From Brucella cytisi (GTDB taxonomy: Bacteria; Pseudomonadota; Alphaproteobacteria; Rhizobiales; Rhizobiaceae), in contig JAAVLQ010000001.1 in the NCBI GenBank assembly GCA_012103075.1, positions 2,456,001 to 2,520,000 on the forward strand: 64,000 nucleotides of DNA, in the 5' to 3' direction. This document shows positions 41,960 through 49,982 of the stretch, one piece after another (the first letter of the stretch is position 1; the number at the start of each line of letters is the position of its first letter). The notes below the pieces were generated by a model that ran no database searches, had not been told where the DNA came from, and worked only from the letters and a program-made list of their open reading frames with translations. Made by a program: the position numbers and the translations under genes.

Positions 41960-42715
41960 GTGAAGTCGATAGCCTGTAATGCGCTGCCATTGCGCTTCAG
42001 CCAAGCCTTGCAGCGCTCTGTGTCGGGGCAAAGCTCATGGCAGAGTTTCCAGAATTTCGGCCCATGGTTCATCTCGATGAGATGGGCCACCTCATGGGCA
42101 ACAAGATAATTGATCACCGGGGCAGGGGCCATGCCGATGCGCCGAGAAAGAAAGGATGCCGTCCGAGGTACACGACCCCCAGCGGCTCTTCGTATCCTTG
42201 AAGCGCACTGCCTTGGCCTTGCGGCCGACAGCCGCGGTGTGACGGACGACAAGCGCCTCGATCTCGCGCTTCACTTCGCGCTTGATGTGATCGGCAACGC
42301 GGCGCGGCAGATGTGCCGGATCGCCATGAACGAGCAGAATATTGCCTGCGAGAAGCTGTGTGGTGCCGCGCCCGGGCTGGTGCACGATCTTGTGTGGCAC
42401 GCCACGCAAGGGGATTTTGATACCGGCGCGCACGCCCGGCTGGTCGGGCAGTTTTGCAATGCGGCTTTCGATCCAGCCTTCATGGCGGTTGAGGAAGCTC
42501 AGTACCTCGCGCTCGGGAAGGCCGGGCGGAACCGTAATGCGCAGTCCCTTGCCGCCTGCTTCGATACGCAGGGTCAGTCGTTTGGCACGCGGATTCTCGA
42601 AAACACGTAAGGGAAGTTCGCGTCCGGCGACCGCATGGATACGTTCGCTGCGAACGGTTGTCGTTCCAGCGGATGCCCCTTTACCGCTGATTTGCCGAAG
42701 AAAGGATAAGCCCAT
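41956..42715 (-). CDS. YgjP-like zinc metallohydrolase (frameshift)
   Basis: DUF45/YgjP family, related to WSS1/SprT-like metalloproteases. The N-terminal strand-rich part (RRAKRLTLRIEAGGKGLRITVPPG, approximately residues 40-65) leads to DTKSRWGSCTSDGILSFS. The zinc motif HEVAHLIEMNHGPKFW follows. Near 42141-42144 the frame changes, either by one extra base or by loss of two (the family usually has SFSWR here). About 250 residues. Adjacent to the DUF218 gene with 4-bp overlap. Confidence 0.85.
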
Positions 42716-42822
42716 CGCTTAAGAATAAGCGATTCGCTTAAAAGCCAGAAAAATTGCTCTTTTGACCGAAACGGCGCAGCCAAACCGCGCCGTTTCAAGA
42801 GATTTCAGGGTGTTATACCTTA

Positions 42823-43276
42823 TCAAAGATCGGTGATGTCGTCCTTGCCGCCTTTCGCGCGCGGGGCAGGCGTCTTCTTCGAGGCCGCACGGCGTTCAGC
42901 CATGAAGCGGTCGAATTCTTCCTTATCGCGAGCGCGGCGAAGTTCTGCAGCATAGGCCTCGAATTCGGCGCGTGCTTCTTCGCTTGCGGCGTTCTTCGGC
43001 CAGTCGTTCCAGCTCGGCGCGGCGCCAGTCGTCAAAAGCCTCGTTGCCGGTGGTGCTACCGAAGTTGAAGCTTTCGCCCTTGCGGCAGTTGCGGAACGAT
43101 CCGAACATGGAATCGGTCTTCTCGTTCACGCCGCGCTTGAATCCTTCGAGGCGGTCGCCCCAGAGGATATAGGCCAGCATGGCAAGGCCAAGCGGCCAGA
43201 ACAGGATAAAGCCGAGCACCATCAGCGCAATCGTGGCTGGCGTCCATGCCGGGCGGATCAATGCAGTATTGGTCAT
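42823..43276 (-). CDS. DUF2852 membrane protein (frameshift)
   Basis: About 150 residues. One hydrophobic segment at residues 12-36 (IALMVLGFILFWPLGLAMLAYI), then GFNRG-like (here EGFKRGVNEKTDSMF) and a long charged helix typical of DUF2852: RRAELERLAEERRK, RAEFEAYAAELRRARDKEEFDRFM. Near 42981-42985 one extra or two missing bases break it. ATG 43276 (MTNTALIRPAW). Function unknown. Confidence 0.8.
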
Positions 43277-43441
43277 GGTCTGCTCCGTCGAAAAGCGCAT
43301 GCCATTCAACCGTTCGACATCGTCCGGCAACATGCGCAAAACCAAGGCCTGCCAGCCCGCCCTATGCGAGCATTTTGTTCTGGCGGCTTGACTTCGACGT
43401 GGTGAAAAGATTGCGGCTTTTCAAGAATGCAACTTGCGGAT

Positions 43442-44623
43442 TCAGGCCACGCTTCTGCTAACCAATGTGATTAATTCGAAATTTTTTTTGCGAAAATGTT
43501 CGAGAAAAGTGACGGCAAGCCCGGCGATCAGTGCCCAGAAGGCAGAGCCGACGCCGAAAAATGCCATGCCGGAGGCCGTCACGGCAAAAGTTATGGTCGC
43601 CGCAAGACGCTCATGTTCATCCTTCAGCGCCAATGACATGGCGTTGATGAACGGGCCTGTCAGGGCAAGCCCGGCAACAAGGGCGATGAGCGTTACGGGT
43701 AATACGGCAAAGATTGCGACCAGTGACGCCCCGAAGAGGGCGAACACCACATAGATCGCGGCATAGACCGGACCGGTAAGCCAGCGCTTGGTGTGATCGG
43801 GATGTGCATCGGGATTGGTGCAGAGTGCCGCCGAAATCGCGGCCAGATTGGTGGTAGAAGCGCCAAAAGGAGCCGTCAGCAGTGAAAACAGACCGGTTAC
43901 GCGCAGGCAGGCGCTGGTTGGCGGCTCATAGCCTGAAGCACGCAGTACGGCGAAACCCGGCAGGTTTTGCGAGGCCATGGTCACCAGATAAAGCGGGATC
44001 GCGATGCCGATCATCGCACCCATGTGGAACTCTGGCCAGATGAGGGTGAGTGTGGAGATTTCAGGCGCGGGCAGGGCTGGTGAGCGCCCAGTGGCGAGCG
44101 CGAAGATCATCCCGATCACCAGAACGGCGATGACGGCGAGCGACGGGTTGAACAGGCGGATAATAAAGAACAGCGCTACCAGCGGCAGGACGAAAACCGG
44201 GTCGCCGGGCACCGTCTTGGCAGCGGCAATGACGAAACTCAGCAGTACACCTGCAAGCATACCTGATGCGACGGATGCGGGAATGCGGGAAACAAGCACC
44301 GACAATTGGCGGATCAGTCCGGTGGCGACTAGTGCGAGTGCCGTCACGATGAATGCGCCAACCGCTTCCGGCATGGTGAAACCGGCACTGGCGCCGATCA
44401 GCGCCAGCCCCGGTGTAGACCGGGGCTGCGATGATCGGCATCTTGTAGCGAATGCTGAGCGGGCGGATGAGGCGGCAATCGCAAGGCAAATCGCCGTCAC
44501 CCAGCTTGCAGTTTCGGCCTGTGGGGCGCCCAGCACCTGCGCTGCGGCAATGATGAGTGCCAGCGTGCCGCCGAAACCGACAATGGCCGCAACCGCTGAG
44601 GAAGCGAAAACCGAAAACCGCAT
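43442..44623 (-). CDS. Benzoate/H+ symporter BenE family protein (compensated frameshift pair)
   Basis: Integral membrane transporter of 393 residues with about eleven to twelve hydrophobic segments and the BenE signature region (PLYLVTMASQNLPGFAVLRASGYEPP). Between 44422 and 44463 the reading is off by one base: the current frame gives ARSAFATRCRSSQPR, while the neighbouring frame gives the expected LSIRYKMPIIAA. A loss near 44461 and a gain in the run near 44421-44425 cancel. Substrate could be benzoate or another aromatic acid; no degradation genes are nearby. Confidence 0.85.
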   Translation of the reverse strand: MRFSVFASSAVAAIVGFGGTLALIIAAAQVLGAPQAETASWVTAICLAIAASSARSAFATRCRSSQPRSTPGLALIGASAGFTMPEAVGAFIVTALALVATGLIRQLSVLVSRIPASVASGMLAGVLLSFVIAAAKTVPGDPVFVLPLVALFFIIRLFNPSLAVIAVLVIGMIFALATGRSPALPAPEISTLTLIWPEFHMGAMIGIAIPLYLVTMASQNLPGFAVLRASGYEPPTSACLRVTGLFSLLTAPFGASTTNLAAISAALCTNPDAHPDHTKRWLTGPVYAAIYVVFALFGASLVAIFAVLPVTLIALVAGLALTGPFINAMSLALKDEHERLAATITFAVTASGMAFFGVGSAFWALIAGLAVTFLEHFRKKNFELITLVSRSVA

Positions 44624-44635
44624 GATTTCGCTCCG

Positions 44636-45415
44636 TTATGATTTTTCGCCGATGCGTTCCGCCAGACCGGATACGGTGCGGATCAGAAGATCGAGATCCT
44701 GCGGTCGCGACAGGCGATGATCCCCGTCGCGCACCAGTGTCAGGGTCACGTCATCGACGGGCAGGTGTTCCACCAGCGTCAGCGCATGCTTGTAGGGAAC
44801 ATCGGGGTCCTGCATGCCTTGCAGGATATGAACCGGACAGCCGGTCTCGATGATACCCTTGAGAATCAGGTTCTTCCGTCCGTCCTCGATCAGCGCACGG
44901 GTATAGACATAAGGATTGGGCGAATATTCGGAGGGTTCTTCGAAATAACCCTTGTCCTGAAGGTCGTTTTTCTGCGCGTCGGAAAGTGTGGGCTCCACAA
45001 GCACAGCCGTAAAATCCGGAGCAGGTGCGATCAGGACGATCCCGGCAGGCGGGTTCCCTTCCTTCTTGAGCTCCTGCGCCATGCGCAGCGCGATCCAGCC
45101 ACCCATTGAGGAGCCGACCAGAATCTGCGGACTTTTGGCATATTTGCGATAGACGGCGAGGCTTTCGTTCAGCCAGCGCGAGATGGTGCCTTGATTGAAA
45201 TCGCCGCCGGATTCGCCGTGGCCGGAATAATCGAGCCTGAGTGCGCTGTGCCCGGTCTCAGCTGCCCATTTATCGAGGACGACCGCCTTGGTGCCCAGCA
45301 TGTCGGACCGATAGCCGCCGAGCCAGACCACACCGGGAGATTTGCTTCCGGCTCTGTAACGCAGGGCGATTTTCGCTCCGTCCACGTCGATGAATTCCGG
45401 CCCCGCAACGCTCAT
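44636..45415 (-). CDS. Alpha/beta hydrolase
   Basis: 259-residue hydrolase: GVVWLGGYRSDML, LDYSGHGESGGDF, nucleophile Ser in LVGSSMGGWIALRMA, acid near MQDPDVPY and His in RDGDHRLSRP. It resembles ABHD10/palmitoyl thioesterase-like proteins; substrate unknown. ATG 45415 (MSVAGPEF) preferred, with AGGAGAT upstream. Intact. Confidence 0.88.
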   Translation of the reverse strand: MSVAGPEFIDVDGAKIALRYRAGSKSPGVVWLGGYRSDMLGTKAVVLDKWAAETGHSALRLDYSGHGESGGDFNQGTISRWLNESLAVYRKYAKSPQILVGSSMGGWIALRMAQELKKEGNPPAGIVLIAPAPDFTAVLVEPTLSDAQKNDLQDKGYFEEPSEYSPNPYVYTRALIEDGRKNLILKGIIETGCPVHILQGMQDPDVPYKHALTLVEHLPVDDVTLTLVRDGDHRLSRPQDLDLLIRTVSGLAERIGEKS

Positions 45416-45712
45416 GACAAATCTCCTCATTTTCCGGTAGTGTTTTTGCATGTTCGCAAAAGAGAGAAAACCCGCATGTGGGGCGAGGCCCTTGAAATGA
45501 CGGCAAATGTGACCGATATGCCGCTTGTCCGTCGCGAAATGACAACAAAAGAACGTTTATCACGCGGGGGTGATTTTTCCTGTCAAAGATGCTATTGACT
45601 TCGCCGCCCGCTTGACGACATTTCCGCGATCAACTGCGGTTTGATTGGGGATATGCCGTCTGGCAGCAAGTATCCGACCGCATGAGACGTAACAATTCAG
45701 GAGATAACGACC

Positions 45713-46250
45713 ATTCGCCGACCCTTCAGAGCGACGCCGGTTCAGAAAGACGGACCGCGCTCCAACCGTGATATCCGGGTTCCCCGGGTTCAGCTTATCG
45801 ATGCCGAAGGCCAGAACCACGGTGATGTTTCCATTCAGGAAGCTATCGCCATGGCTGAAAAAGCAGGTCTCGATCTCGTCGAGATCGTGCCGAACGCAGA
45901 GCCTCCGGTTTGCAAGATCGTCGACCTCGGCAAGCTGAAGTATCAGAATCAGAAAAAGGCCGCCGAAGCGCGCAAGAAGCAGAAAACGGTTGAAATCAAG
46001 GAAATCAAGATGCGACCGAACATCGACACTCATGACTATGAGGTGAAGATGAAGGCTGCTCTGCGTTTCTTTGAGGAAGGCGACAAGGTCAAGGTTACCT
46101 TGCGTTTCCGTGGACGTGAAATGGCGCACCGGGGAACTTGGCATGAAGCTTTTGCAGCGCGTCAAGGAAGACACTGTCGAAATCGCCAAGGTTGAGTCCG
46201 AGCCGAAGCTTGAAGGCCGTCAGATGATGATGGTTCTCGCTCCGCGCTGA
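45713..46250 (+). CDS. infC: Translation initiation factor IF-3 with ATT start (one frameshift)
   Basis: Prevents premature subunit joining and checks the start codon. The coding frame begins at ATT 45713 ([20 protein letters not shown]), preceded by CAGGAG 8 bases upstream; no ATG or GTG fits. The N-domain carries [17 protein letters not shown], wait-free linker [18 protein letters not shown], and C-domain motifs [18 protein letters not shown]. One extra G (46131-46134) shifts the end. Repaired it reads [19 protein letters not shown] and stops at 46248-46250. A non-canonical start is known for infC and allows self-control. Confidence 0.93.
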
Positions 46251-46269
46251 GCATTTCGAAATGCCTTGG

Positions 46270-46298
46270 AAAAGCCGCCTTCGGGCGGCTTTTTCTTT
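46270..46298 (+). terminator. Terminator of infC
   Basis: AAAGCCGCC-TTCG-GGCGGCTTTTTCTTT: a 9-bp stem with UUCG-type loop and T run, 20 bp after the stop. Confidence 0.93.
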
Positions 46299-46327
46299 GG
46301 CCGTGCAAATTGGATCATGGAATCGCA

Positions 46328-46942
46328 ATGAAGACTTTGGGCGAATTGGGTAAGTATCAGCAGCGTCGGCGTCTTGCGATCGGCGCCGTCGTGGTGCTTC
46401 TGGTCGTGGCGCTGCTTTTTGTCAGCTCGCAATCGACCGGCCATTTTCATGAATATATCGAGGCGTTCGGCCTCAGTCTGATCGTCGCGGCCATCATCGG
46501 ACGCATGTGGTGCACGCTCTATATCGGCGGGCGCAAGAGCGCGGAAATCGTGCAGAGCGGACCGTATTCGGTCACGCGCAATCCACTTTATGTCTTCAGC
46601 AGCATCGGCGCGATGGGTATCGGCGCGCAGACCGGCAGCATCATCATTGCGATCGCCTTCGGCGTGCTTTGTTATCTCGCTTTCTCGGTTGTCATCCGGA
46701 CGGAAGAGAAATTTCTCAAGCAGAATTTCGGCAAGCCTTATGAAGCCTATTGTGCGAGCGTTCCGCGTTTCTTTCCGAAGTTTTCGCTGTTTCGCGACGA
46801 CAAGGAACTGATCGTTCGGCCTGACCGGATTTATCGCACTTTTCAGGACGGCCCGGTGTTCTTCGTGGCCTATCCGTTTTTCGAGTTCGTGGAATATCTG
46901 CAGGACATTCACGTCCTGCCGGTACTTCTGTGGCTTTACTGA
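46328..46942 (+). CDS. Isoprenylcysteine carboxyl methyltransferase-family protein
   Basis: Membrane methyltransferase-like protein, about 204 residues. Hydrophobic segments at about 16-34, 46-62 and 90-120. The family motifs are visible: QSGPYSVTRNPLYVFSS and RTEEKFLKQNFGKPYEAYCASVPRFFP (SAM-binding PEMT/ICMT region). Start ATG 46328; ATG 46310 is also possible. The methyl acceptor is unknown. It sits alone between infC and rpmI. Confidence 0.87.
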   Translation: MKTLGELGKYQQRRRLAIGAVVVLLVVALLFVSSQSTGHFHEYIEAFGLSLIVAAIIGRMWCTLYIGGRKSAEIVQSGPYSVTRNPLYVFSSIGAMGIGAQTGSIIIAIAFGVLCYLAFSVVIRTEEKFLKQNFGKPYEAYCASVPRFFPKFSLFRDDKELIVRPDRIYRTFQDGPVFFVAYPFFEFVEYLQDIHVLPVLLWLY

Positions 46943-47012
46943 CGTTCCAGTTGCGATTCAGTCCAATTCGGGCATTGCGTTTTGCGGTCTTTGAGCCTAT
47001 AAGGCCGCGTTC

Positions 47013-47044
47013 GAACCGCCCGGCAGGGCATGCCGTGGCGGTTT
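47013..47044 (+). promoter_or_regulatory. Nested hairpin in the rpmI leader
   Basis: GAACCGCC (47013-47020) pairs with GGCGGTTT (47037-47044), with an inner CGGCA/TGCCG stem. It lies about 130 bp before rpmI in a 232-bp region without genes. It may be a terminator/attenuator-like or ribosomal-protein-binding structure, since L20 often controls its own operon. Confidence 0.5.
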
Positions 47045-47121
47045 CGTATGCTTTTCGGGCTTGGTCAGTTCGGAAGTAAAACTAGGTTCCCATCCGCATC
47101 AGGCATGACCGGACGCCACGC

Positions 47122-47148
47122 AAGAGGCGTCGAGTGCCGGAGGTACGA
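47122..47148 (+). promoter_or_regulatory. Shared leader hairpin motif upstream of rpmI
   Basis: AAGAGGCGTCGAGTGCCGGA followed by GGTACGA. The hairpin is GTGCC-GGA-GGTAC. The same 27-bp motif (24 identical positions) occurs at 48811-48837 before pheS, where the changed stem base keeps pairing (GGCAC). An additional ACGCC/GGCGT stem overlaps it on the left. Confidence 0.55.
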
Positions 47149-47174
47149 GGGGATCGCAAAGAAGGAGTAGCAAA

Positions 47175-47375
47175 ATGCCCAAGATGAAGACCAAATCGGC
47201 CGCCAAGAAGCGGTTCAAGATCACCGGCACCGGCAAAATCAAGGCCGCAGCTGCTGGTAAGCGTCATGGCATGATCAAGCGTTCGAACAAGTTCATTCGC
47301 GATGCACGCGGCACCATGGTTCTCGCCGATGCCGATGCAAAGATCGTGAAGCAGTTCCTGCCGAACGGCCTCTAA
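47175..47375 (+). CDS. rpmI: 50S ribosomal protein L35
   Basis: 66-residue basic ribosomal protein: [20 protein letters not shown], then [18 protein letters not shown] and a QFLPNGL ending. AAGGAG 10 bases before the ATG. Intact; rplT follows 26 bp later. Confidence 0.98.
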   Translation: MPKMKTKSAAKKRFKITGTGKIKAAAAGKRHGMIKRSNKFIRDARGTMVLADADAKIVKQFLPNGL

Positions 47376-47401
47376 GATTAGTCTGAGAAGGAGATCATAA
47401 C

Positions 47402-47806
47402 ATGGCACGCGTAAAACGCGGCGTTACCGCCCACGCAAAGCACAAGAAGGTTCTGGATCAGGCTGCTGGTTTCCGTGGCCGTCGCAAGAACACCATCCGC
47501 ACCGCCAAGGCTGCAGTTGACCGTTCGAAGCAGTATGCTTACCGCGACCGCAAGAACCGCAAGCGCTCGTTCCGCGCTCTCTGGATCCAGCGCATCAACG
47601 CTGCTGTCCGCGAGCAGGGCCTGACCTATGGCCGTTTCATCGACGGTCTTGCCAAGGCTGGCATCGAGATCGACCGCAAGGTTCTGTCCGACATCGCAAT
47701 CCACGAACCGGATGCATTCGGTGCGCTGGTTGCATCGGCAAAGAAGGCTCTCGAGTACCTCAAGAACACCGAGACGCCGAACGCTTTTGAAGGCGCTGTC
47801 CGCTAA
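47402..47806 (+). CDS. rplT: 50S ribosomal protein L20
   Basis: 134-residue L20, early assembly protein of the large subunit. Starts [20 protein letters not shown] and carries [20 protein letters not shown] and the globular part ([17 protein letters not shown], here [20 protein letters not shown]). Ribosome site AAGGAG. Intact. Followed by a terminator, so pheST is probably transcribed separately. Confidence 0.98.
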   Translation: MARVKRGVTAHAKHKKVLDQAAGFRGRRKNTIRTAKAAVDRSKQYAYRDRKNRKRSFRALWIQRINAAVREQGLTYGRFIDGLAKAGIEIDRKVLSDIAIHEPDAFGALVASAKKALEYLKNTETPNAFEGAVR

Positions 47807-47844
47807 GCCAGCCGCCTTTCCCAAGCAGTATCGATAATTTGGGG

Positions 47845-47880
47845 ACCCGCGCTGGCTCGGCTGGCGCGGGTTTTCTCGTT
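47845..47880 (+). terminator. Terminator of rpmI-rplT
   Basis: ACCCGCGC-loop-GCGCGGGTTTTC: a GC-rich stem with T-rich tail about 40 bp after rplT. Confidence 0.85.
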
Positions 47881-47899
47881 TTAAGGATTCAAAGCGGGC

Positions 47900-48855
47900 A
47901 TGAAGGATGAACCGGGCAAGTTGAGACTGGATCTGGATGCGGATGATCTCCGCAGCCTGCTGGTTCTGCTTGTCCAGAGCCGGGGCAAGCGCATTTCCAG
48001 CGCCGTCATCGGTGGTCATCGTGTCTGGATCAAGCGCTACGATGCAGAAAGGCGCCCATTTCCGAAGCGTCTGCACAGTCTCATTTCGCCGCTTCTTCCC
48101 TATCCGTTCCTGCGCAGCCCGAAGGATGTTGGAGAAGCAGACATGGCCGACCGCGAAGAGCGCAAGATGAGCGCTTTTCTGCAGGCAGGCTTTCAGGTTC
48201 CCGGGATCGTCTACCACCAAGGGGCGGTGATGGTTCTGAGCGATGTCGCGCCGATTATCCGGGACCAGCTTGACCATTTGCGTCGCAATGATCCGCAGGG
48301 CCATGATGCACGCTTGGTGCATTGCGCCCGCGCGTTGGGTGAGGCCCATGCTGCCGGACTCTGCCATGGGCGTCCGCATCCGCGCGATTTTTTTTCGAGA
48401 AAACGGTGTTGCCGGCTTCCCGGATTTCGAGGAGGAGCCGGAAACTGTCATGCCCGCTTGCTGCCGCGCAGGCGCGCGATGTCTGGCTTCTGTTTTTCCA
48501 GATCACGGCGCAGGCGCGTCTTGCGGGGACACCGCAGCAGACATTCGCAGCCTATCGTGCGGTTGCGCCCGCTGACGTGATTCCGGAATTGAAGAAAATT
48601 GTCGGCTTCTTCCGATTTACCATCGCGCCGCTGAGGCTGTTCCGCCGCATTTTTCTCGGCGGCGATGGAAGACGGCTTTTGCAGGCGATGGAATTTTTGA
48701 CGCCAATCTTGATGCGTCTCACCAATCAGGCCAAAGAGAGTAACGACAACGCTTCTTTGGCTGCAAAGCAACTATGTGGAGCGCTGCAGGCGCAACAGGT
48801 AACTCAAAACAAGAGGCGTGGAGTGCCGCAGGCACGACAGGGATTTAAACAATGA
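47900..48855 (+). CDS. Kinase-like (Kdo/RIO-type) protein with degenerate catalytic loop (two frameshifts)
   Basis: About 318-residue protein with a protein-kinase-like outline: [12 protein letters not shown] (lysine strand), [18 protein letters not shown] (catalytic-loop position, usually HGDLHxxN) and GFPDFEEEP (metal position, usually DFD/DFE). The key Asp and Asn of the loop are not in their usual places, so activity is doubtful. One extra T in the 8-T run 48388-48395 and one extra C at 48453-48455 break the frame. Its TGA overlaps the pheS start. Related genes are annotated as lipopolysaccharide-kinase-like. Confidence 0.7.
48811..48837 (+). promoter_or_regulatory. Shared leader hairpin motif upstream of pheS
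   Basis: AAGAGGCGTGGAGTGCCGCA followed by GGCACGA; hairpin GTGCC-GCA-GGCAC. It matches the rpmI leader motif at 24 of 27 positions with one pairing-preserving change. It lies 14 bases before the pheS ATG and inside the end of the kinase-like gene. Confidence 0.55.
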
Positions 48856-49961
48856 GTGATCTAGAACAACTCGAACGGCAGATTCTCGAAGACATCGCGG
48901 CGGCGGCTGACGAGCCTGCCATTGAAGCCGTGCGCGTCGCCGCTCTTGGCAAGAAGGGCTCAGTTTCGGAAAAGCTGAAGACACTGGGCAGCATGACGCC
49001 GGAAGAGCGCCGGGCGCAGGGACCGGCGATCAACGGCTTGAAGAACCGGGTTACCGAAGCGCTGACCGAGCGCAAGACGGAACTGCGTAAGCAAGCGATT
49101 GCCGCTCGCCTTGAGCGTGAAAAGGTCGATGTGACGCTGCCGGTGCGTGAAAGCGCTGCATCGCGCGGTCGCATTCATCCGATTTCACAGGTCATCGATG
49201 AGATCACCGCAATCTTCGCCGATATGGGTTTCTCGATCGCCGAAGGTCCGGATATCGAAACCGATTATTACAATTTCACGGCGCTGAACTTTCCTGAAGG
49301 CCATCCGGCGCGCGAAATGCACGACACCTTCTTCTTCAATGCAGACGAGAAGGGCGAGCGCAAGCTTCTGCGCACGCACACCTCGCCGGTGCAGGTGCAC
49401 ACGATGGAGAAGTTCGCGGCCATCCGTGACAAGGAAGGCCGCGACGAGCCGATCCGCATCGTCATTCCGGGCAAGACCTATCGCATGGACTCTGACGCCA
49501 CCCATTCGCCGATGTTCCATCAGGTCGAAGGTCTGGTTGTCGATAAGTCGGCCAATGTCGCCAATATGAAGTGGGTGCTGGAAGAGTTCTGCAAATCCTT
49601 CTTCGAAGTGCCTTCGGTCAAGATGCGTATGCGTCCGAGCTTCTTCCCGTTCACTGAGCCATCGGTCGAGGTTGATATTCAGTGCGACCGTTCCGGTCCG
49701 CATGTGAAGTTCGGCGAGGGCAATGACTGGCTCGAAATTCTGGGCTGCGGCATGGTGCATCCGAATGTGCTGCGCGCTTCCGGCTACGACCCGGACGTCT
49801 ATCAGGGCTTTGCATGGGGCATGGGCATCGACCGCATCGCCATGCTGAAATATGGCATGCCTGATCTGCGCGCTTTCTTTGACGCCGATGTGCGCTGGAT
49901 CGAACATTACGGTTTCCGTCCGCTCGACATTCCGACGCTTTTCGGCGGACTGAGCGCTTAA
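48852..49961 (+). CDS. pheS: Phenylalanyl-tRNA synthetase alpha subunit
   Basis: 369-residue class II synthetase subunit. N-terminal coiled coil (about residues 1-90), then motif 2 and 3 regions ([42 protein letters not shown]). Intact. Start ATG 48852 overlaps the preceding stop. pheT follows 21 bp later. Confidence 0.97.
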   Translation: MSDLEQLERQILEDIAAAADEPAIEAVRVAALGKKGSVSEKLKTLGSMTPEERRAQGPAINGLKNRVTEALTERKTELRKQAIAARLEREKVDVTLPVRESAASRGRIHPISQVIDEITAIFADMGFSIAEGPDIETDYYNFTALNFPEGHPAREMHDTFFFNADEKGERKLLRTHTSPVQVHTMEKFAAIRDKEGRDEPIRIVIPGKTYRMDSDATHSPMFHQVEGLVVDKSANVANMKWVLEEFCKSFFEVPSVKMRMRPSFFPFTEPSVEVDIQCDRSGPHVKFGEGNDWLEILGCGMVHPNVLRASGYDPDVYQGFAWGMGIDRIAMLKYGMPDLRAFFDADVRWIEHYGFRPLDIPTLFGGLSA

Positions 49962-49982
49962 GGACAGGAAGGGACAAGACAA

